Shown in pieces: positions 11,421 to 26,500 of a DNA stretch of 64,000 nucleotides. A model generated the notes under the pieces. It searched no databases and had not been told where the DNA came from. It saw only the letters and a list, made by a program, of their open reading frames with translations. Both the position numbers and the translations under genes were made by a program. The DNA is from Orbilia blumenaviensis. Lineage: Eukaryota; Ascomycota; Orbiliomycetes; Orbiliales; Orbiliaceae. Numbering within the stretch: position 1 is the stretch's first letter; the number at the start of each line of letters is the position of its first letter. The DNA is taken from the NCBI GenBank assembly GCA_036872755.1, contig JAVHNS010000011.1, forward strand, positions 1,488,001-1,552,000, read 5' to 3'.

Positions 11421-14400
11421 TCAGCCAGAAAAAAGCTTCTTCAGGGTTGTCTTTCCACGGAGAGATTTCTTAATACGGCCGTGCATGGTTGATAATGAAT
11501 GGCTGGAAATTCCAAAATCAGCTCCGAATGTCGTCTTTTCGGAAAATGAGGAGGTATGAGTAATAGGCGAAACTGGAGCGGTCGAACTTGGAGTTGAGGG
11601 CTCTGTAGAGCTTGCTGAGTGAGCGCTATACTTATCGGGCGAGAGCCGCTGTAGCAAACTTCTTCGACGGTCCGGCGTTTTGGCCTGGAAAATCCAGTTC
11701 TCTTTATTGTCCTCTTTTCGAGTCTGAGGAACTATATTATCCGAACCAGATCGCCCGAAATGTAGACCAAGACTTTGTGTTCCCCCAAAATGATCTGACT
11801 TACTCCTTTTCGGCCGCAAGCTTCCAGAGCGCTTAGGAATAATAAGCCGAGAGGGGCGAGCCTTTTGACCTGATACCTCACAGTTCGTTGGTGTATAGCT
11901 TCGTTTCCTTGACTGCCAGATGCTCGTAAAGGACAACTTCCTCATGAGTCCCTTCTCCTCCACACAAGAGGCCGACATGGATCTTACAGACAATGTATTA
12001 AGCCGTCGCGGAGGATCCTTTTTTGGAATGGGCCCTGATAGTATATCGGTGGAGATGACATGTGAGTATAAATTTTCGAGTGTATTCCGTTGCTCTGGCC
12101 AGAGCCTTGAAACAGCCTCCTCCCTCTTGTCCGTTAATAGTCTCTCCATATCTGTATTCCTTCGTAAAAACTTCTCCAAAGATTTGTTATAGACCGGTTG
12201 CACCAAAGGGGCCCTTGTGGGCTCAGGCGTATCATCTTTCGACCCCAAAGAGAACATCGTAAGTGGCTGTGATTTCGAGCGAGGAATACTAATTTGGCCC
12301 TTGGCTTGCGCAAACTGTGTTTTCAGGTCTATTAACGAAGGCTTGTCGTCACTTTCCCTTGCTCGAATATCAACTGGCAGGTAACTCAGGTGGTTGGTCG
12401 AGGTGTTACCATCCGATGAAATTCCGTTGATGCAATTTGAGAGACTAGATCTCCAGACTTCAGCATCCTCAGCGGTCTTTGCTGAGATGCGGATTCTATA
12501 CAACCGGCTGGCTTTTCTAAAGTTGATTTTCCAAGAGAATTCAGCATCCGGTAGGGATCGGTCTGTAAGATTCAGAATATCAGCCTTTGTCCCAACCTGG
12601 GGATCAGATCTTCAAATACCTTGAATATCATCTGACTTTAGGGCAGCGAGCGGAACCATGAACAACGTCGAACAAACGGCTTTTTGGGTTGCAGGATCAA
12701 CAGTAGGCCTTGCCAGTAAAAGATGAGTTCTGTAGAGTGAACCGATCGTGTATCGAGCAGTTGGGCCATCGTTTGTTGAGTATGCAACTTGCAAAACGCC
12801 ACATAATAAGACTCGCCCAAGGTTTCGTAATATACTCTTTCGACGGTCGACTGTGACACGGTTCGAAAGGCAATCGATCTCCTAAGCGTCGTAGTTAGTC
12901 GGGTCTTACAGCTTAGCTTGGGTCTAGAACATACCCTAGGTAGGCTTATCATCTCACGAAGAAGCCATGTCTTTTCAAGCTGATCACGGGAGCCGTATGT
13001 ATTACACTGAACACTATTGAGCTCACCTCCCAAGTCTTTCATTGCCTTGATAATTCTTTGAAGGGATTCGTTCGCCTCCGGGGCGTCTATAGTTGGTGTG
13101 ACTTCCAAAAGCCGGTTAAGGAGCAGTGGGTATCGGCAAATATGATGGATTGGCTAGGGAACATCAGCAAACCAATCGACACGTAGATAACCACATACAT
13201 ACCTTGATGATGAGATCTGAAAGAGTTGCTGCCTTTTTCCCTGGATAGTTCCCCTTGTTGCATTCTGCGGATACTGCGTTGGCTAACATCTCGAATCCAG
13301 ATTCCCAGGCTTTCGATCTAAAAGAAGAAGGATTGCTATTGACTAGCCCCTGGAGCACCTCAAAGTTTGCGCCATACTCGACGTGTGCGAAAAAGAATGC
13401 CATCTACGGTAACAAATTAGTGTAGTTCGAAAAAAGCAATAGCATAAATACAAATGAAGGTAGGATAATGAGAGTTTAGAGACCCTTACCCGAAGCTCAA
13501 AGACATCTGCTAAAGATTTAACTAACGATGGATCCGCCAGGTTATCGTAGGACGACATTGAGGTTTCGAATGCACTGCCGCTCAGAACTATGGACCTTGT
13601 TGGTAATGCGATAGACGCTGGCAGTCGGGTAAACAGCTCCGATAAAAAGTTTTCCTGGTACTCTAGAAGATCGGTCATATTATCGACAATTCTCCGCTTG
13701 ATACGTGCATCAGTGGGCGGTGTAACGATGTCCCTTAGCGAAGTGAAAGCCTTTGTGCATGTTCAGCATTTCACCATCTACAGTAAATCTAAATGGGCAT
13801 TGAATTGCTTACCGAAATCATGGTCTTTAAATCCATTATGTACTCTTCCTCTGATAGGACTATTTCGGCTAGGATCTTCCACCTCTGCTGCGCCCTTTCT
13901 ATTGTAGCGATATCCAAAGCATCATCAAGGGAACCCTCTGTTCTTAGATCCGGATCTAATTGATCGATAGGGCCCCGCCCAGAGAAGCCTGCAACACTGC
14001 CGTAGAATGACAAGGAGAGTCTGGAGGCAGTAGCTGTACCAACTCTTTGTAGGAAATTTGTTGATCCAGTTAGCTTGGTGGCACTCGTCATTGCAGAGGG
14101 CGCGATCGAAAGATTCCCATGAACAGAATTCCTGGCTGTCTGGCTTTTGTAGATGTCGTAATGCATATGTGGGAGCTTCGACTTCCCGCGAAGACTCTTC
14201 ATCCAACGGAGCATTACCCCTTGTCCGTTTGCCCCGCGGCCCGACGAGCGAGACCTAAGACTATCGAATCCAGGCGTTGGGAGGTTGCTAAATTGTATGT
14301 CCTCACTGCCCTCTGTGGAAAAAGACAGCCTCCGGATGGATTCTGATGTATCGACAAAGTTATCGCCGTCCTGTGACACAAGGATCTGAGGGGCAGGCTG

Positions 14401-14559
14401 GTCTGTGAGGACGCTATCGACTGGTGTAACCGGTTCCATTGCCGTCATCATAGACTCGCAATCGCTTTGGAGGGCACAATCTCTGGTGTCTAGGACCAAG
14501 CGGGCCAATGATTCCCCCATGGTGGATGGTATGTGGGCAAGCATCCAAGCGCAGATCAA
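11421..14559 (-). CDS. Rho guanine nucleotide exchange factor (DH-PH domain protein)
   Basis: Six minus-strand exons: 14559-13813, 13750-13490, 13403-13203, 13153-12935, 12881-12620 and 12562-11421. The phases close to 2832 nt, 943 aa. A disordered, S/T-rich N-terminus of about 220 residues precedes a Dbl-homology domain. The DH domain opens with RWKILAEIVLSEEEYIMDLK and contains DLIIKPIHHICRYPLLLNRL, the conserved DH helix. A PH domain follows (about 480-610: RVLLCGVLQVAY, FSWKINFRKASRLYRIRI, DAEVWRSSL). The tail of about 330 residues is basic, S/P-rich and probably disordered. Such proteins load GTP on Rho-type GTPases at the plasma membrane to steer actin and polar growth. It is not obviously Cdc24, Rom2 or Bud3, and I cannot name the target GTPase. 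The start could be residue 14 (MGES) instead. The exon 4/5 junction (AGG|GAG) is the least certain. Confidence 0.85.
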
Positions 14560-16947
14560 AATAGATACCCAAGTGGCTACCTAGTTGTCGACGAAGCGGC
14601 TATGGTCGACGAAGTTGAAATCCAGAACTAGTGATTCAAGGCCGACATGAAAACAAAGGTATCGGGCGGAATGACGAACAACCAGTCTCGGTCCACGAGT
14701 AACTAGGAGATGTTATATAATTTATTGGTAAAGCGGGCGTTTCATCGATTGATATTGTAGTGTCTGGACCCTTCTCAATAAGAAAGATGTGGGAGCGAGT
14801 TAGCGTAAGAGGAATGGGACCGTCCTTATGCGTCCGATCCTGCAGATTTGGGGAATCCGACTGTTTTCTGGAACTGAAGCTGTTTGAGCTGCAGCATGCA
14901 CATATCAGATCAGAAATCACGAGCGGTCGACCGGGACCCAGACTGGAGCCTCGACTCGCACTCGCAGCCACAACCGCCCCCTCCCCTTCTTTATATACCA
15001 GAGCCCTTGAGTATATGCCAAGCAGGTACTTATAAATGCCCAAGAAAGTAAATAAATACTTTATTCTGGGTAAGTACCTAAAGTGGGTACCTAGGTACCT
15101 AGCTTATATCCCCACACAAGTGCTGCGTGCTTTATTGCAAGCTGCTTTTATCCCTTTGAGAAATTCGAAAGCAGCAGCGTCCTCAGGAGGACTTAACCAA
15201 GTACCTGGGTACTTAGGTAAATAAATCGGTAATTATAAGCGACTGAATATCCCCGGATCCCGGCAGCAATTAGGTCGAATAATTGCGAGGATGAAGATCG
15301 ATGAAGAGGAGGCTGCCAGTAATGCAGTAATATGACCGAAGTATATACCGGTAGACTAAAAGTTGCGGTAACAATATGGCTGGAACCAGAAGTTTGGTAA
15401 GTAATAATGATAATAACAAATAATCTCCGTCATCCGGCCAGTGTATGCAACCAACCTGCACAAGAGCCGATCGCTGGCTACTGTTTCTTATTACACGCCC
15501 AATGCGAACCGAATGAAATGGAGATGGCGGCGGACGGAGGTGAGGACTCCATTCCTTCGAAAGGCCAATAATTGTGAAGCAGTCGAAACAGCGGGCCTGG
15601 CTTTGACTTTATCGGATCGACTGGCTGCTTTTAATTTTTTTTTTTTTGGAGAAGAACTTGCAGACATTTTTCTGAACGCAGGAGAGAAGAACGTGGCTGT
15701 CAACGTCAGTCCGTCCGAAACTTGCAAGCCAGTGGATACTTACCCACTTACCTCTTACCTAACTCACTCAACTGGCTTCTGAATAGCGTCTGTAACGCTT
15801 GCATTTGGAAAACCCCCAAATAGACGGGAGTGACCACACACTAGCTACTCCTGGGAAGCCGACTGCCATTGCCTGGACTGGGCTGGCCGTCTCGTTAATT
15901 GTTCGAAGATGGATTGCATTGCAATTGAAACCTCCCAACAATAAATTAGTACGCATGCTCGGAAGCATGTATGTTTGTACCCCATTGATTTGCATCCTTT
16001 CCGTCCTCGAGTTAGAGCATGTCCACGTACAGGCCGGGATGAAAACAAAGGCAAGGAAGTATACAATGCAATGCAATGCAGCGTTTCCTTTCGCGAGATG
16101 CAATCAAATCGAAGGGAACGGGCAAGGCAACACATTCCTCACCCCAAATGACGTCGCCGATGCTACCGAGCGACCGAACTAGACCGATTGGGCGGTATTA
16201 CATAGGGATTAGTGTAGTGTAGCGCAGAGCGGATGGCCACAAATAAATACACGCCATGGTCCATTGAATTGATTTAATCTGTCTCTCCGCTTCTGTAGTG
16301 TCTGTCTCAGCCCAGTAGAGTATTGCGTACATATGTGCAAGCATACTTCGTGCTTATCTAGGTAATTACCTGCTCACTTAGTATGGCATTGTCTAGACTG
16401 TCATGATAGTCTACTGACCGGAAGTTTCTGCTCTACTGCTACTCTCTACTTCGTTTTAATTGGTTTAGCTAAGACATTATCAGCTCACCGGTCAGCTCAA
16501 TCGAGTCTGTATATCTAATAAGTATACTTGGTTACTAGTTAGTCGATATCTCGGTCCCAGACGCTGTTGACCACAACTGTGATTACTAGTATACTGCGCA
16601 ATGGGGAGATTTTTGTTGCAAAATGAGATGGTGTTTGTCATTTTCGCGTTGCCAATTGCAATGCCAGTATTCATTCGTAAGCTGGCGGACTGTCTCCCTC
16701 CTGTCCCTCTCTCTCTTTTCCAATCCCCCACGCCAGATCTAGATTCTCCCTCGCTTTCGAACTCTCTCTCTCTCTCACTTACGCGCTTCCCTCGCCATCT
16801 AGCTTCCCTGTATAGGATATCGGATAACTTAGAGTGGGGAGAGATAGATAGAGAGAGGAAAGAGAGAGAGATACTAATCAAGAGATTGCCACTCAAGCCC
16901 GCATACCATTGAGAAACATAACATATCATTGCCTAGCATAACATATC
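14560..16947. promoter_or_regulatory. Divergent 2.4-kb upstream region of RhoGEF and NAS2
   Basis: No gene is recognised here. The region contains a TAGGTACCTA-type motif cluster (15071-15102, again 15201-15220) and a pyrimidine-rich leader before NAS2. A (CT)n run near 16761-16777 is followed by (GA)-rich sequence near 16840-16872. Several 90-130 codon open frames overlap on both strands (15441-16182) without domains. They look like chance in GC-richer DNA. Confidence 0.45.
15071..15102. repeat. TAGGTACCTA-type palindromic motif cluster
   Basis: Contains GTACCTA, then GGGTACCTAGGTACCTAG, a doubled palindrome. A related block (GTACCTGGGTACTTAGGTAA) lies at 15201-15220. The same motif recurs at 24391-24410, 37241-37270, 47044-47127 and about 52488-52535, always outside coding sequence. 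Confidence 0.7.
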
Positions 16948-17977
16948 ATGGGAAAACCGATGGAGGCGAACATTCACAATCCTTCCGTTGGCAGCCAGGC
17001 TGCAAACACCTCCTCTGCTTCTACTCCAAACGGAACTTCGTCGCGAGACCACATTCTGAATCTTATGAAAAGAAAGGACGCTCTCGAGGCAGAAATAAGT
17101 TCTCTCAGTTCTGTTCTGGATACTGTACGGGGGTCCCTTTTTTTTGCTTTCCATTTTCATCGGATAATAAACTGGCTGGGTCCTTGGAATGTTACAACTA
17201 ATTAATTCTTTCCCTTCCCTTTCCTCGGGGTTTTTATTATACCCGTTCTAGCATGGGGTCAATATGCAAACGCCGTTGACAACATTCGACGGATATCCCA
17301 GAGATGACATCGATGTCGCACAAAGTTAGTCCTTTTTGACCGTTAGTTTTCCCAGACGAGGAATTACTGACGGGAATGTCTTCTTAAACTATTAAAGTCC
17401 GAACAACGAGGGCGCGTATAATCCCGCTGGTCAACGATATGAAATCTTTGATGGTTGAAATCGAAAAAGCTCTTCACGTCTACCATGCTGAACAAACCGG
17501 CAGCCCGATCAGTGCGGACTCATCCTCATCTTCGGTTCCTCCGCCACCTGCCGCAGCCCAGGCGGAGACTCCCGTGATTGAAGCGGTATTTGCTATCGTG
17601 GACCAGGTTTCTCCGTCATCACCTGCAGAACAAGCTGGTGTCAAAGTGGGTGATAAGGTAAAGAGGTTTGGATCCGTGGGAGCTTTGAATCATGAAAGGC
17701 TAGCTAAGGTTGCTACCGAGGTTCAACAGAATGAAAATGTGAGACCTTCACCTTTCCCAGCTGCATGCAGCTTTGCGAGCTTGTTGGGTGTGTTTTTTTT
17801 ATAAAAAAAGAGAGAGAGAGGCTGACTCCTCATCCTTGTGCCATTACTCAGCGTATTATTTCGGTACTTGTGTGCCGTACAACTGGAGACAGAGAGCAGG
17901 ATCTGGAGTTGCAGCTGACGCCTCGAAGGGATTGGGGCGGTCGAGGGATGCTGGGCTGTCATTTGCTTCCACTATAA
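16948..17977 (+). CDS. nas2: 26S proteasome assembly chaperone Nas2/PSMD9 (p27)
   Basis: Four exons: 16948-17124, 17252-17324, 17398-17738 and 17852-17977, giving 238 aa. The N-terminal helical region includes DHILNLMKRKDALEAEI, then MQTPLTTFDGYPRDDIDVAQ and IRTTRARIIPLVNDMKSLM, which is the conserved Nas2_N domain. A PDZ domain occupies about residues 142-235 (SPAEQAGVKVGDKVKRFGSV, IISVLVCR) and the protein ends GMLGCHLLPL, the usual family C-terminus. Family knowledge: Nas2 binds the C-terminal tail of Rpt5 and delays docking of the regulatory particle base onto the 20S core. A low-complexity S/P/A linker separates the domains. The start is the first ATG in frame after a pyrimidine-rich leader; an ATG at 16929 is in another frame. 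Confidence 0.93.
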
Positions 17978-19915
<1,938 letters not shown>

Positions 19916-21769
19916 ACATCTTCACCTCCGCGGGAGATACGGCGCACCCTAGACCATTCGCTTCTTGTCTCGCCTTCGTGTTTTCTTTGATTCTCCTTCT
20001 TTTGAATTCAAAAGACACCAGGTTAGGTTAGAAGAGCGAAAGAGAGAGTGAGAGAGGGGGTGGAAATAGAAAAGAAGAACAAAAGGTCCACAAAAATGCC
20101 AAACGCTTGAAGAACATGGAATCTAGAGAACCACCTATGTTTCCTATTAACCCTTTCACTTTTCTTTTTTTTTCTTTTTTCTTTTTGCTTCTACAAGGAA
20201 AGGAATGATGGAAGGACAAAGGGACATAGAAAAATGACACGATAATTTCTTCTCCGATATCAACAAGGGGAAGAGGGGATATTATTTCTTTCTCACTGTT
20301 TTCCCTCACCCTTCTATTCTTATGTTGTGCGTTTTCAACTTGTTTATACAAATAGCCAGTAGACCCCGGTTTTTTATCTTGTACTTCCTAACCCCTCTAT
20401 CTTATCTCCTTTTGCATTTTCTTCTTCTTTGTTGCTTTTCCTTCCTGGAGTCTTCAAGATTGGAAATAAAGGTCGGAGAAATAAGGAGAATTATGGGAAA
20501 CGTGGGCAAAAAAAAAGAAATCCGAAACTAGGGAAATCCTATTATGATACATGAATCCCTTTCCCCCCCATCTCTCTTGTGTGGTTTCCTATTCTTCCGT
20601 TTTTTATATATCTCCTTTTCCTTTACTACTTGTGTTTTTAATCTAGACCAAGCCTATAATATCACGAACATGAAGGTTCCCGTTTCATCATTCATCATCC
20701 ATTCATCTCCATCTATCCATCGATTCATTTCGAAAACGGTGTTGGTGACGACTCTATAGATTCCTTCCTTCTTCTTCTTCTTCTTTTTTTTTTTTGCCCG
20801 CCCGTGAGTGTCATGCGGAGATTCAAGTTTCATCTCACGTTGTCGACACGTGCCCATACCTGCATTTCCTCATGCATGATACAGGCTTTACGTCCGCCAA
20901 TGTAAAATGGGAAGATCGTAACAGATACCTAGCTAGACTATAATTATCACTCCACATTCACTGAAAAAACTTGCAAGCCCCAAGAGTTTAATACTGAAAA
21001 AACCAAGATTACGAAATAGTCGGGTCGTGCATCAGAAGATTGTTCAAATCTTTTTATTTTATTTTTTTTTTGGATATTATTTCTCAATCTAGTACCTATA
21101 GTAAGGTTTTTTTTTTAAAAAAAAAAAAAAAAGAGGGAGAGGGAGAGAGAGAAAATGGGACGACCGCGTAAACCAAGTACTTAAATATTTAAATATCGAA
21201 AATCCAACTCCCTTGATAGATAACAATAACCCTATAGAGCTCCGAGTGATAACACAGATTGCAGAAACTTGTTTCCGAGTTAACACCAAAGATAACAAAA
21301 ACAAGTAGCGTGGAAAAAAAAAAAAAAAAAACCAATATAATGCATAGTTGATCATATACAACAAGGAACCAAAAGGGTAAGTTATTAAAACGGGAATTCA
21401 TGTCATGTTGAAAAGGGCCACAATCATATATGCAGCCAAATTATGTTGAACGGGAAAATATTAGACGCGAGAGGCAATCCACAAAACACCCAGTGTTGTA
21501 CAATTAACGATGTATTCAAGAAGCATAAAAATGAGAGAAACAAGGAGCTTTCAGGGTATCAAATCGTTATCGTATCAATCCTTACTTCACTCCAAGAAAC
21601 TTGAACACTAAAAAACTACAATAAACCGGGAGGAACCAATATCTGCAGACCAAAAACGCCAACCAGGCGAAATCAAAAGGAAAGAACCCAGGGGCAACAA
21701 AAGGCGATTTGTGAAAGAAAAACCCATGAATCAAAACGGACAAGTAAAATGGTAGACGCTTATCGGGAT
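19916..21769. other. Convergent intergenic region GSP1/arrestin gene
   Basis: A 1.85-kb AT-rich spacer holding two 3' flanks. Homopolymer A/T tracts lie around 20169-20186, 20784-20795, 21106-21132 and 21317-21330, and a GA-rich run at 21133-21153. Frames here are lysine- or phenylalanine-rich artefacts of those tracts. No gene seen. Confidence 0.5.
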
Positions 21770-23596
21770 CTATGTGGCGTTCATCATCCTGACGGTGTTA
21801 ACCCCGTATCCTGGTGGTGGTGCCATATTGGCGTTGTTGGACATCATGTGTGCGGGTAGCTGTCCTGCTTCCTCAGCAAAACTTGGAAGTCGCATTCCTG
21901 CTGGTGGAGCAACAGAACGAGGAGTGAAGAACTCTTCGAAGGCGGGGAGTTCCTCTGCTTCCAACTGTGCTGAAAGGTCGTGTTCACCAGATGAGGTTAC
22001 CTGTAGGGGCAACTTTAGGTTGAAAGAACTCTTGAGTCGTGAGCTAATGTCTACTGATAGACCGATGTCGAGCTCGTACTGTCGACCTACGTGGCAAGAT
22101 TGGAAGGTTGGTGGAAGAGCCTTGTTCTGTGGTTGAGAGACCGGAACGAGGATTTCGGCATAGTATTGGTTCGGAGACTCTGTGGGAAATGAGCTGGTGC
22201 TACCGCTATCCGACATGTCAGAACCACGACGGGAGCCGTAGGTTGAATCATTCTCTGGGTCTGCGACGCGCCCACGACGCCATTTTATGCCGTTGAGGGC
22301 CCGGGACGAGAGGGTGATTGTCTCCTGGTATTGTCCCATGTAAGGATCAATGAGGTGCGATTTGCGTTGAGGGATGATGTTAATTGATTTAGTGGAATAA
22401 AATGTCCGATACTTAAGTTTCGTAGTAACGTTACCAAGCTTTGGGGGTTCAGTGCTGTCGTCAGCAGGGATGAAGGTGAGGTTTAGGGTGGCGGTGGTTG
22501 AGGCTCGGTGCTTGGAGTCGTGAGACTTGTTCTCCATTGGGCGAGGTGGGTCGGCCTGGACGATAAGACGACCAAGTTTGCCCTTGAAGAGACCCTTGCG
22601 GACCTCTTTCTCCTTCTTCAAGACGAATGTATTATCATCCATCGGGGGAGGAGCCTCGACATAATGTGGAGTGATGTGAATGCTCCGGTGCTCTTCAGCA
22701 ATAATGGCCTGCTTGCCATCCGTCTCCCGTCGGCGGGTCACCCGGACTTTTATGCCGTACCTAATCTTTGCCATGTCTGGTGTGACATCGTCGAGCTCGA
22801 GGCTACCATCTTGATTGATGGCCTTGCCTGTTCCGATGGTGGGAGGAAGCTGGAGATGAGCCTGGCGGACGACGTCATTCTGCAGAATATGTCCACAATG
22901 GCTATCCAAAAGCTGATCGGGGACGACAAAGCTAAATGGAAAGGTGTATTGCATGCCTTTGATAGCAATACGTGGTACCGGCAACATGGTTTCGTCAATC
23001 GGCTGGTTCATCTTGAGGAACACGCGGCGGACTTCGCTCCTGGCGGTACCCATAGTTGGGCCTGTGTTTTCGGTCCATACTCGAACGACACCTATAAAAT
23101 TTGCGACCAGACAGACGATTAGTCCCGATGTGAAAAAAAAATAAAGAAATAGAAAACTCAAATAACAACAATAGTGAATGTAAAAGCCAGATCCCAAGAT
23201 ACAGGAACATATGCAAATAATATAAATGCAAAAATGGGTAGGAAAACATGGGAATTTACGTTTGACAGGGTCGAAGATTGCTGCCTAGCTGTAGCGAGGA
23301 TTCGACGGGTAGACTAAAACAGCACCCAGGGTTCTAATGCGATAGACGAGAAACATACCTTCGAAAGTGATGTAGATATCATCGAATCGGACATCGTGCT
23401 GGGGTACAATTGTGATATCGCCTTCGATCCTATCGCGAGTGGTGAAAGAGTATGGAATATTCTGACCCTCACGCTCGCCCTTGAGAGCGATGGTAATGTG
23501 TGGTTTTTGGGTAAGAAGACCAGCCCGGACAGAGTTGATGGTGTGGTGCGCCGTGGAGATGGACGAAGAATAGCGGATGGAAGTGTGATCGGCCAT
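21770..23596 (-). CDS. Arrestin-fold (alpha-arrestin-like) protein
   Basis: Two minus-strand exons, 23596-23359 and 23091-21770, split by a 267-nt intron. They give 519 aa. The N-terminus carries an arrestin-like beta-sandwich: HITIALKGEREGQNIPYSFT, GDITIVPQHDVRFDDIYITF, then VRVWTENTGPT and IKGMQYTFPFSFVVPDQLL. The middle contains YGIKVRVTRR and a second sandwich-like part (LNLTFIPADD, YRTFYSTKSINIIP). The C-terminus is P/M/A-rich. Family knowledge: fungal alpha-arrestins commonly act as adaptors that bring HECT ubiquitin ligases to membrane transporters. I see no clear PPxY motif, so a Rsp5-adaptor role is not supported. I assign the fold, not the function. Confidence 0.82.
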
Positions 23597-26500
23597 GATG
23601 ATGATAGTTATTATTAATATTACCGAACGAACGGAGTACTAAGAGAAATGAAACTTCCCGACAAGGAAGATGAAGATGAAGATGAGGGGGAGATGGTTAT
23701 GGAGCGAGCACAGCCAGTTCCCCAGCTATTATTATAGAGAGGGCAGACGGATCGTCTCTTAAGCAGACGTCAGCCGTAGATGCCCAAGAGTCCGTACCCA
23801 ATGCTAGTGCCAGGCCTTGGCCCAGGAGTCAACGGTCGATATACTTTATATATACGATATCAGAGAAACAGTATCAAGACGGCGATACGGAAGTGTCACA
23901 CGCCGCACTTCCACAAGACTTTTAGACGAAAAAGCAGTCCCGATATCTGGCCCCTTTGAAGTCTTGGGAGCTAGCTTGGGAATAATGTCGATGCAGCGAC
24001 AAGCCCTTGGTGCAGGGGAATCTACTTCACTCCACCCCACTTCGCTGCTTTAGAAATTTTTTTATCCTGTATTTTATTTTTTTTATTTTTCTGGATACTC
24101 TCCACAGGAACTAGCTGCAGAGTTCAAGGTCCAGGCTTGATGGTGAAACCCCTCCACTTGACCCGTTCCAACGGAGGGGGGAGAAAAGGAAAAATAAAAA
24201 TCAAGATGGGTCCGGTAACGTTAGGAGCTAAATGGCTAATGGGCTCCTCAGCTGGGCAAATTCGGTTGGTCAAACAGTGCGTTTGGTTGGATATCGGCAC
24301 GGCAGGTTGAAGGTCCGTCGGCGGTGCTTTGGATTTATGTAGGCACGGTATGTGTGCAGTACTTTAGCACTATAGCGCTAAGTCGAGCAGGTAGGTACCG
24401 AGGAGGTACTTATGAATATGTATGGAGGTTATGCTTCCGGGTCAATTCTCTCTCTCTCTAGCTCCTTTTCTTTGAAACTGGATATTTGGATAGTGTAGTG
24501 GCGTCGAACGTGCGTTATTTATTCGTATCCCAATTATCGCACCTTGGACTCTTCGAGAAGTGCTCTGTAGGTATGGTATAGTAAGGTATGATATGAAAAT
24601 GGCTGTTCGTGTGGATGTACTATCGATGGGTATCGATGTTTAGTCGCAGTTCGGGTAATTGAAGTGTGTATATAGATAAATATGTATACGTATACGAAGC
24701 TGCATGCGATTCAATGGCCGGATGGGATATACGAGATGGTATATAGGCTGGATGGTTTAAATGGATAAAGAAGATTGTTGAAAAACAAAATTGTCTTTCT
24801 AGAAGGAAGTGACAAGCAGGGTCTTATCAAAAGAAGCAATCAATCGATCAATCAATTGCTTGCAAAGCTTCGATCTCAAATGTAGGATCTTTGTGTGATG
24901 CTCTAAATATTGGGTTCCAATTCTATTTGGGCGCTCGGGATGCCCCCAGGCTTTTATACAAACCTGTATTTGAATTTAATTGTTATCCAACCTTTCATGA
25001 TTCACACTCACCGCATGCATTGACAACCCGGGGACATCGGGCCTCACGTAACCCGGAGTGTTACTAATACGACTGCTCGACGGAGCAGCTTGTTACCCCC
25101 CGCACAGCTGTCGCAATGGAGGCTTAATCTCAAAGGGGTGCGCGGTCCATGTGGGGACAGTGTGGTGAAGGATCTACTCATAATAGTAGCATGCAAGCAT
25201 TCAAAGGCGTTCGGGATGCGCCAAACAGGGGATGTCCTGTACGAAGCTAAGAAAATTTATAAAGAAGCAAAACATCTTGCCGTTGTCCCAGAATCTTCAA
25301 AAGCATCAAAGAAAAACCAAGTTAGGGCCCGATACGGCGGACGGCAAAAAAGCATGGTGGTCATGTCATCCATCGGCTAAACGTCCGCGGTTTGTTTGTC
25401 CCGGCATAGCCAAAGAAACCCAAAGGACTGGCGTCGACAAAAAAGTTAACATGATGAAACTAACGAAGCTAATGCGAATCTAGAGAGCTCTCGTTAAAAA
25501 CCACCCTTGATTACAAAGATTCCTACTTGACTCATCAAAGGTTGGAAAGGTGGTTGTCTCTCTCCTCTATCCAAGTGTGTGGAGAACCGTTAAGGGTACC
25601 TATCGATATCACAAGCTTGCAAGCCTGCGCTCGATCGTATGCATGCTCACTCATGACACCACCATCAAAATGTTTGGATCTATAACGTTAAAGGATAGAA
25701 GAGTGCCTCTTCACAAGTCGTCGCCAGATACGCTCAAACAATCGCAATTCACCTATTAGAATGTCGCTTGATTTATCAGCAATCATGCACAACCGTGCTG
25801 GCCTTGGCCTTGGACAAGAGTTGCAGGGAATGGTATTTGTAGCCCTTTGCGGTAATCAGCCCTAGCACGTTAGCCCCGTAGCCATTCGGTACCACGACGC
25901 CGCTAATGCAGCTGGGAAGCCGGGCCCAAGTTTCTGAGCCCTCGTTGGTCAGATTGCTGTCGCATGTTCACTTTCTTGTTAAAAAAATTTAGGGCGCATT
26001 TTGACATTTTTTGACAATATTTACCACAAGTAGTGTACTTTTCTAATCCTACCCAGAATAATTCTCAACCGGTGACTCGTAAGCTGGATTGAATTCCTCG
26101 ATCGAGTTTGCGACCCTCTTTCGGCAATTTAATCAACGTCTTGCTGACAAAAGCATCCCGTCGAACGCAATCGTCCCTGCGGGTTTCGAGTGAATATCAC
26201 AAAAAACCTGGCATCAGCGACACCCTCCTTTAGGATGAACCTTGGTCGAATTCGAAATTCGAACCCACGGAAATCTGTGGCCAAGGGTCGTTAAACTGCC
26301 AGTGAATGACATAATCTGATATTAGTCCACTCTCTAAAAGTATAGATCAACCAGCGCTTCCGTGTGAATGGCACTTGCAGTTAGCTGTCTAGCTTAATCG
26401 AACGTCTGATAGAGATGCCGTTAGAGGATCATTTGTACGTAATCGCATAGCCATTTGTAATCAGATCCGACAAACAGTAACATCTCGCTATCTTTTGGCC

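Noticed and set aside
15441..16182. Overlapping 96-127 codon frames in the RhoGEF-NAS2 spacer
   Set aside because: Three frames on two strands are open together, which suggests composition rather than a gene.
26240..26275. GGGTTCGAAT on minus, like a tRNA B box
   Set aside because: The flanking bases cannot form a T-arm stem and no A box is placed correctly.
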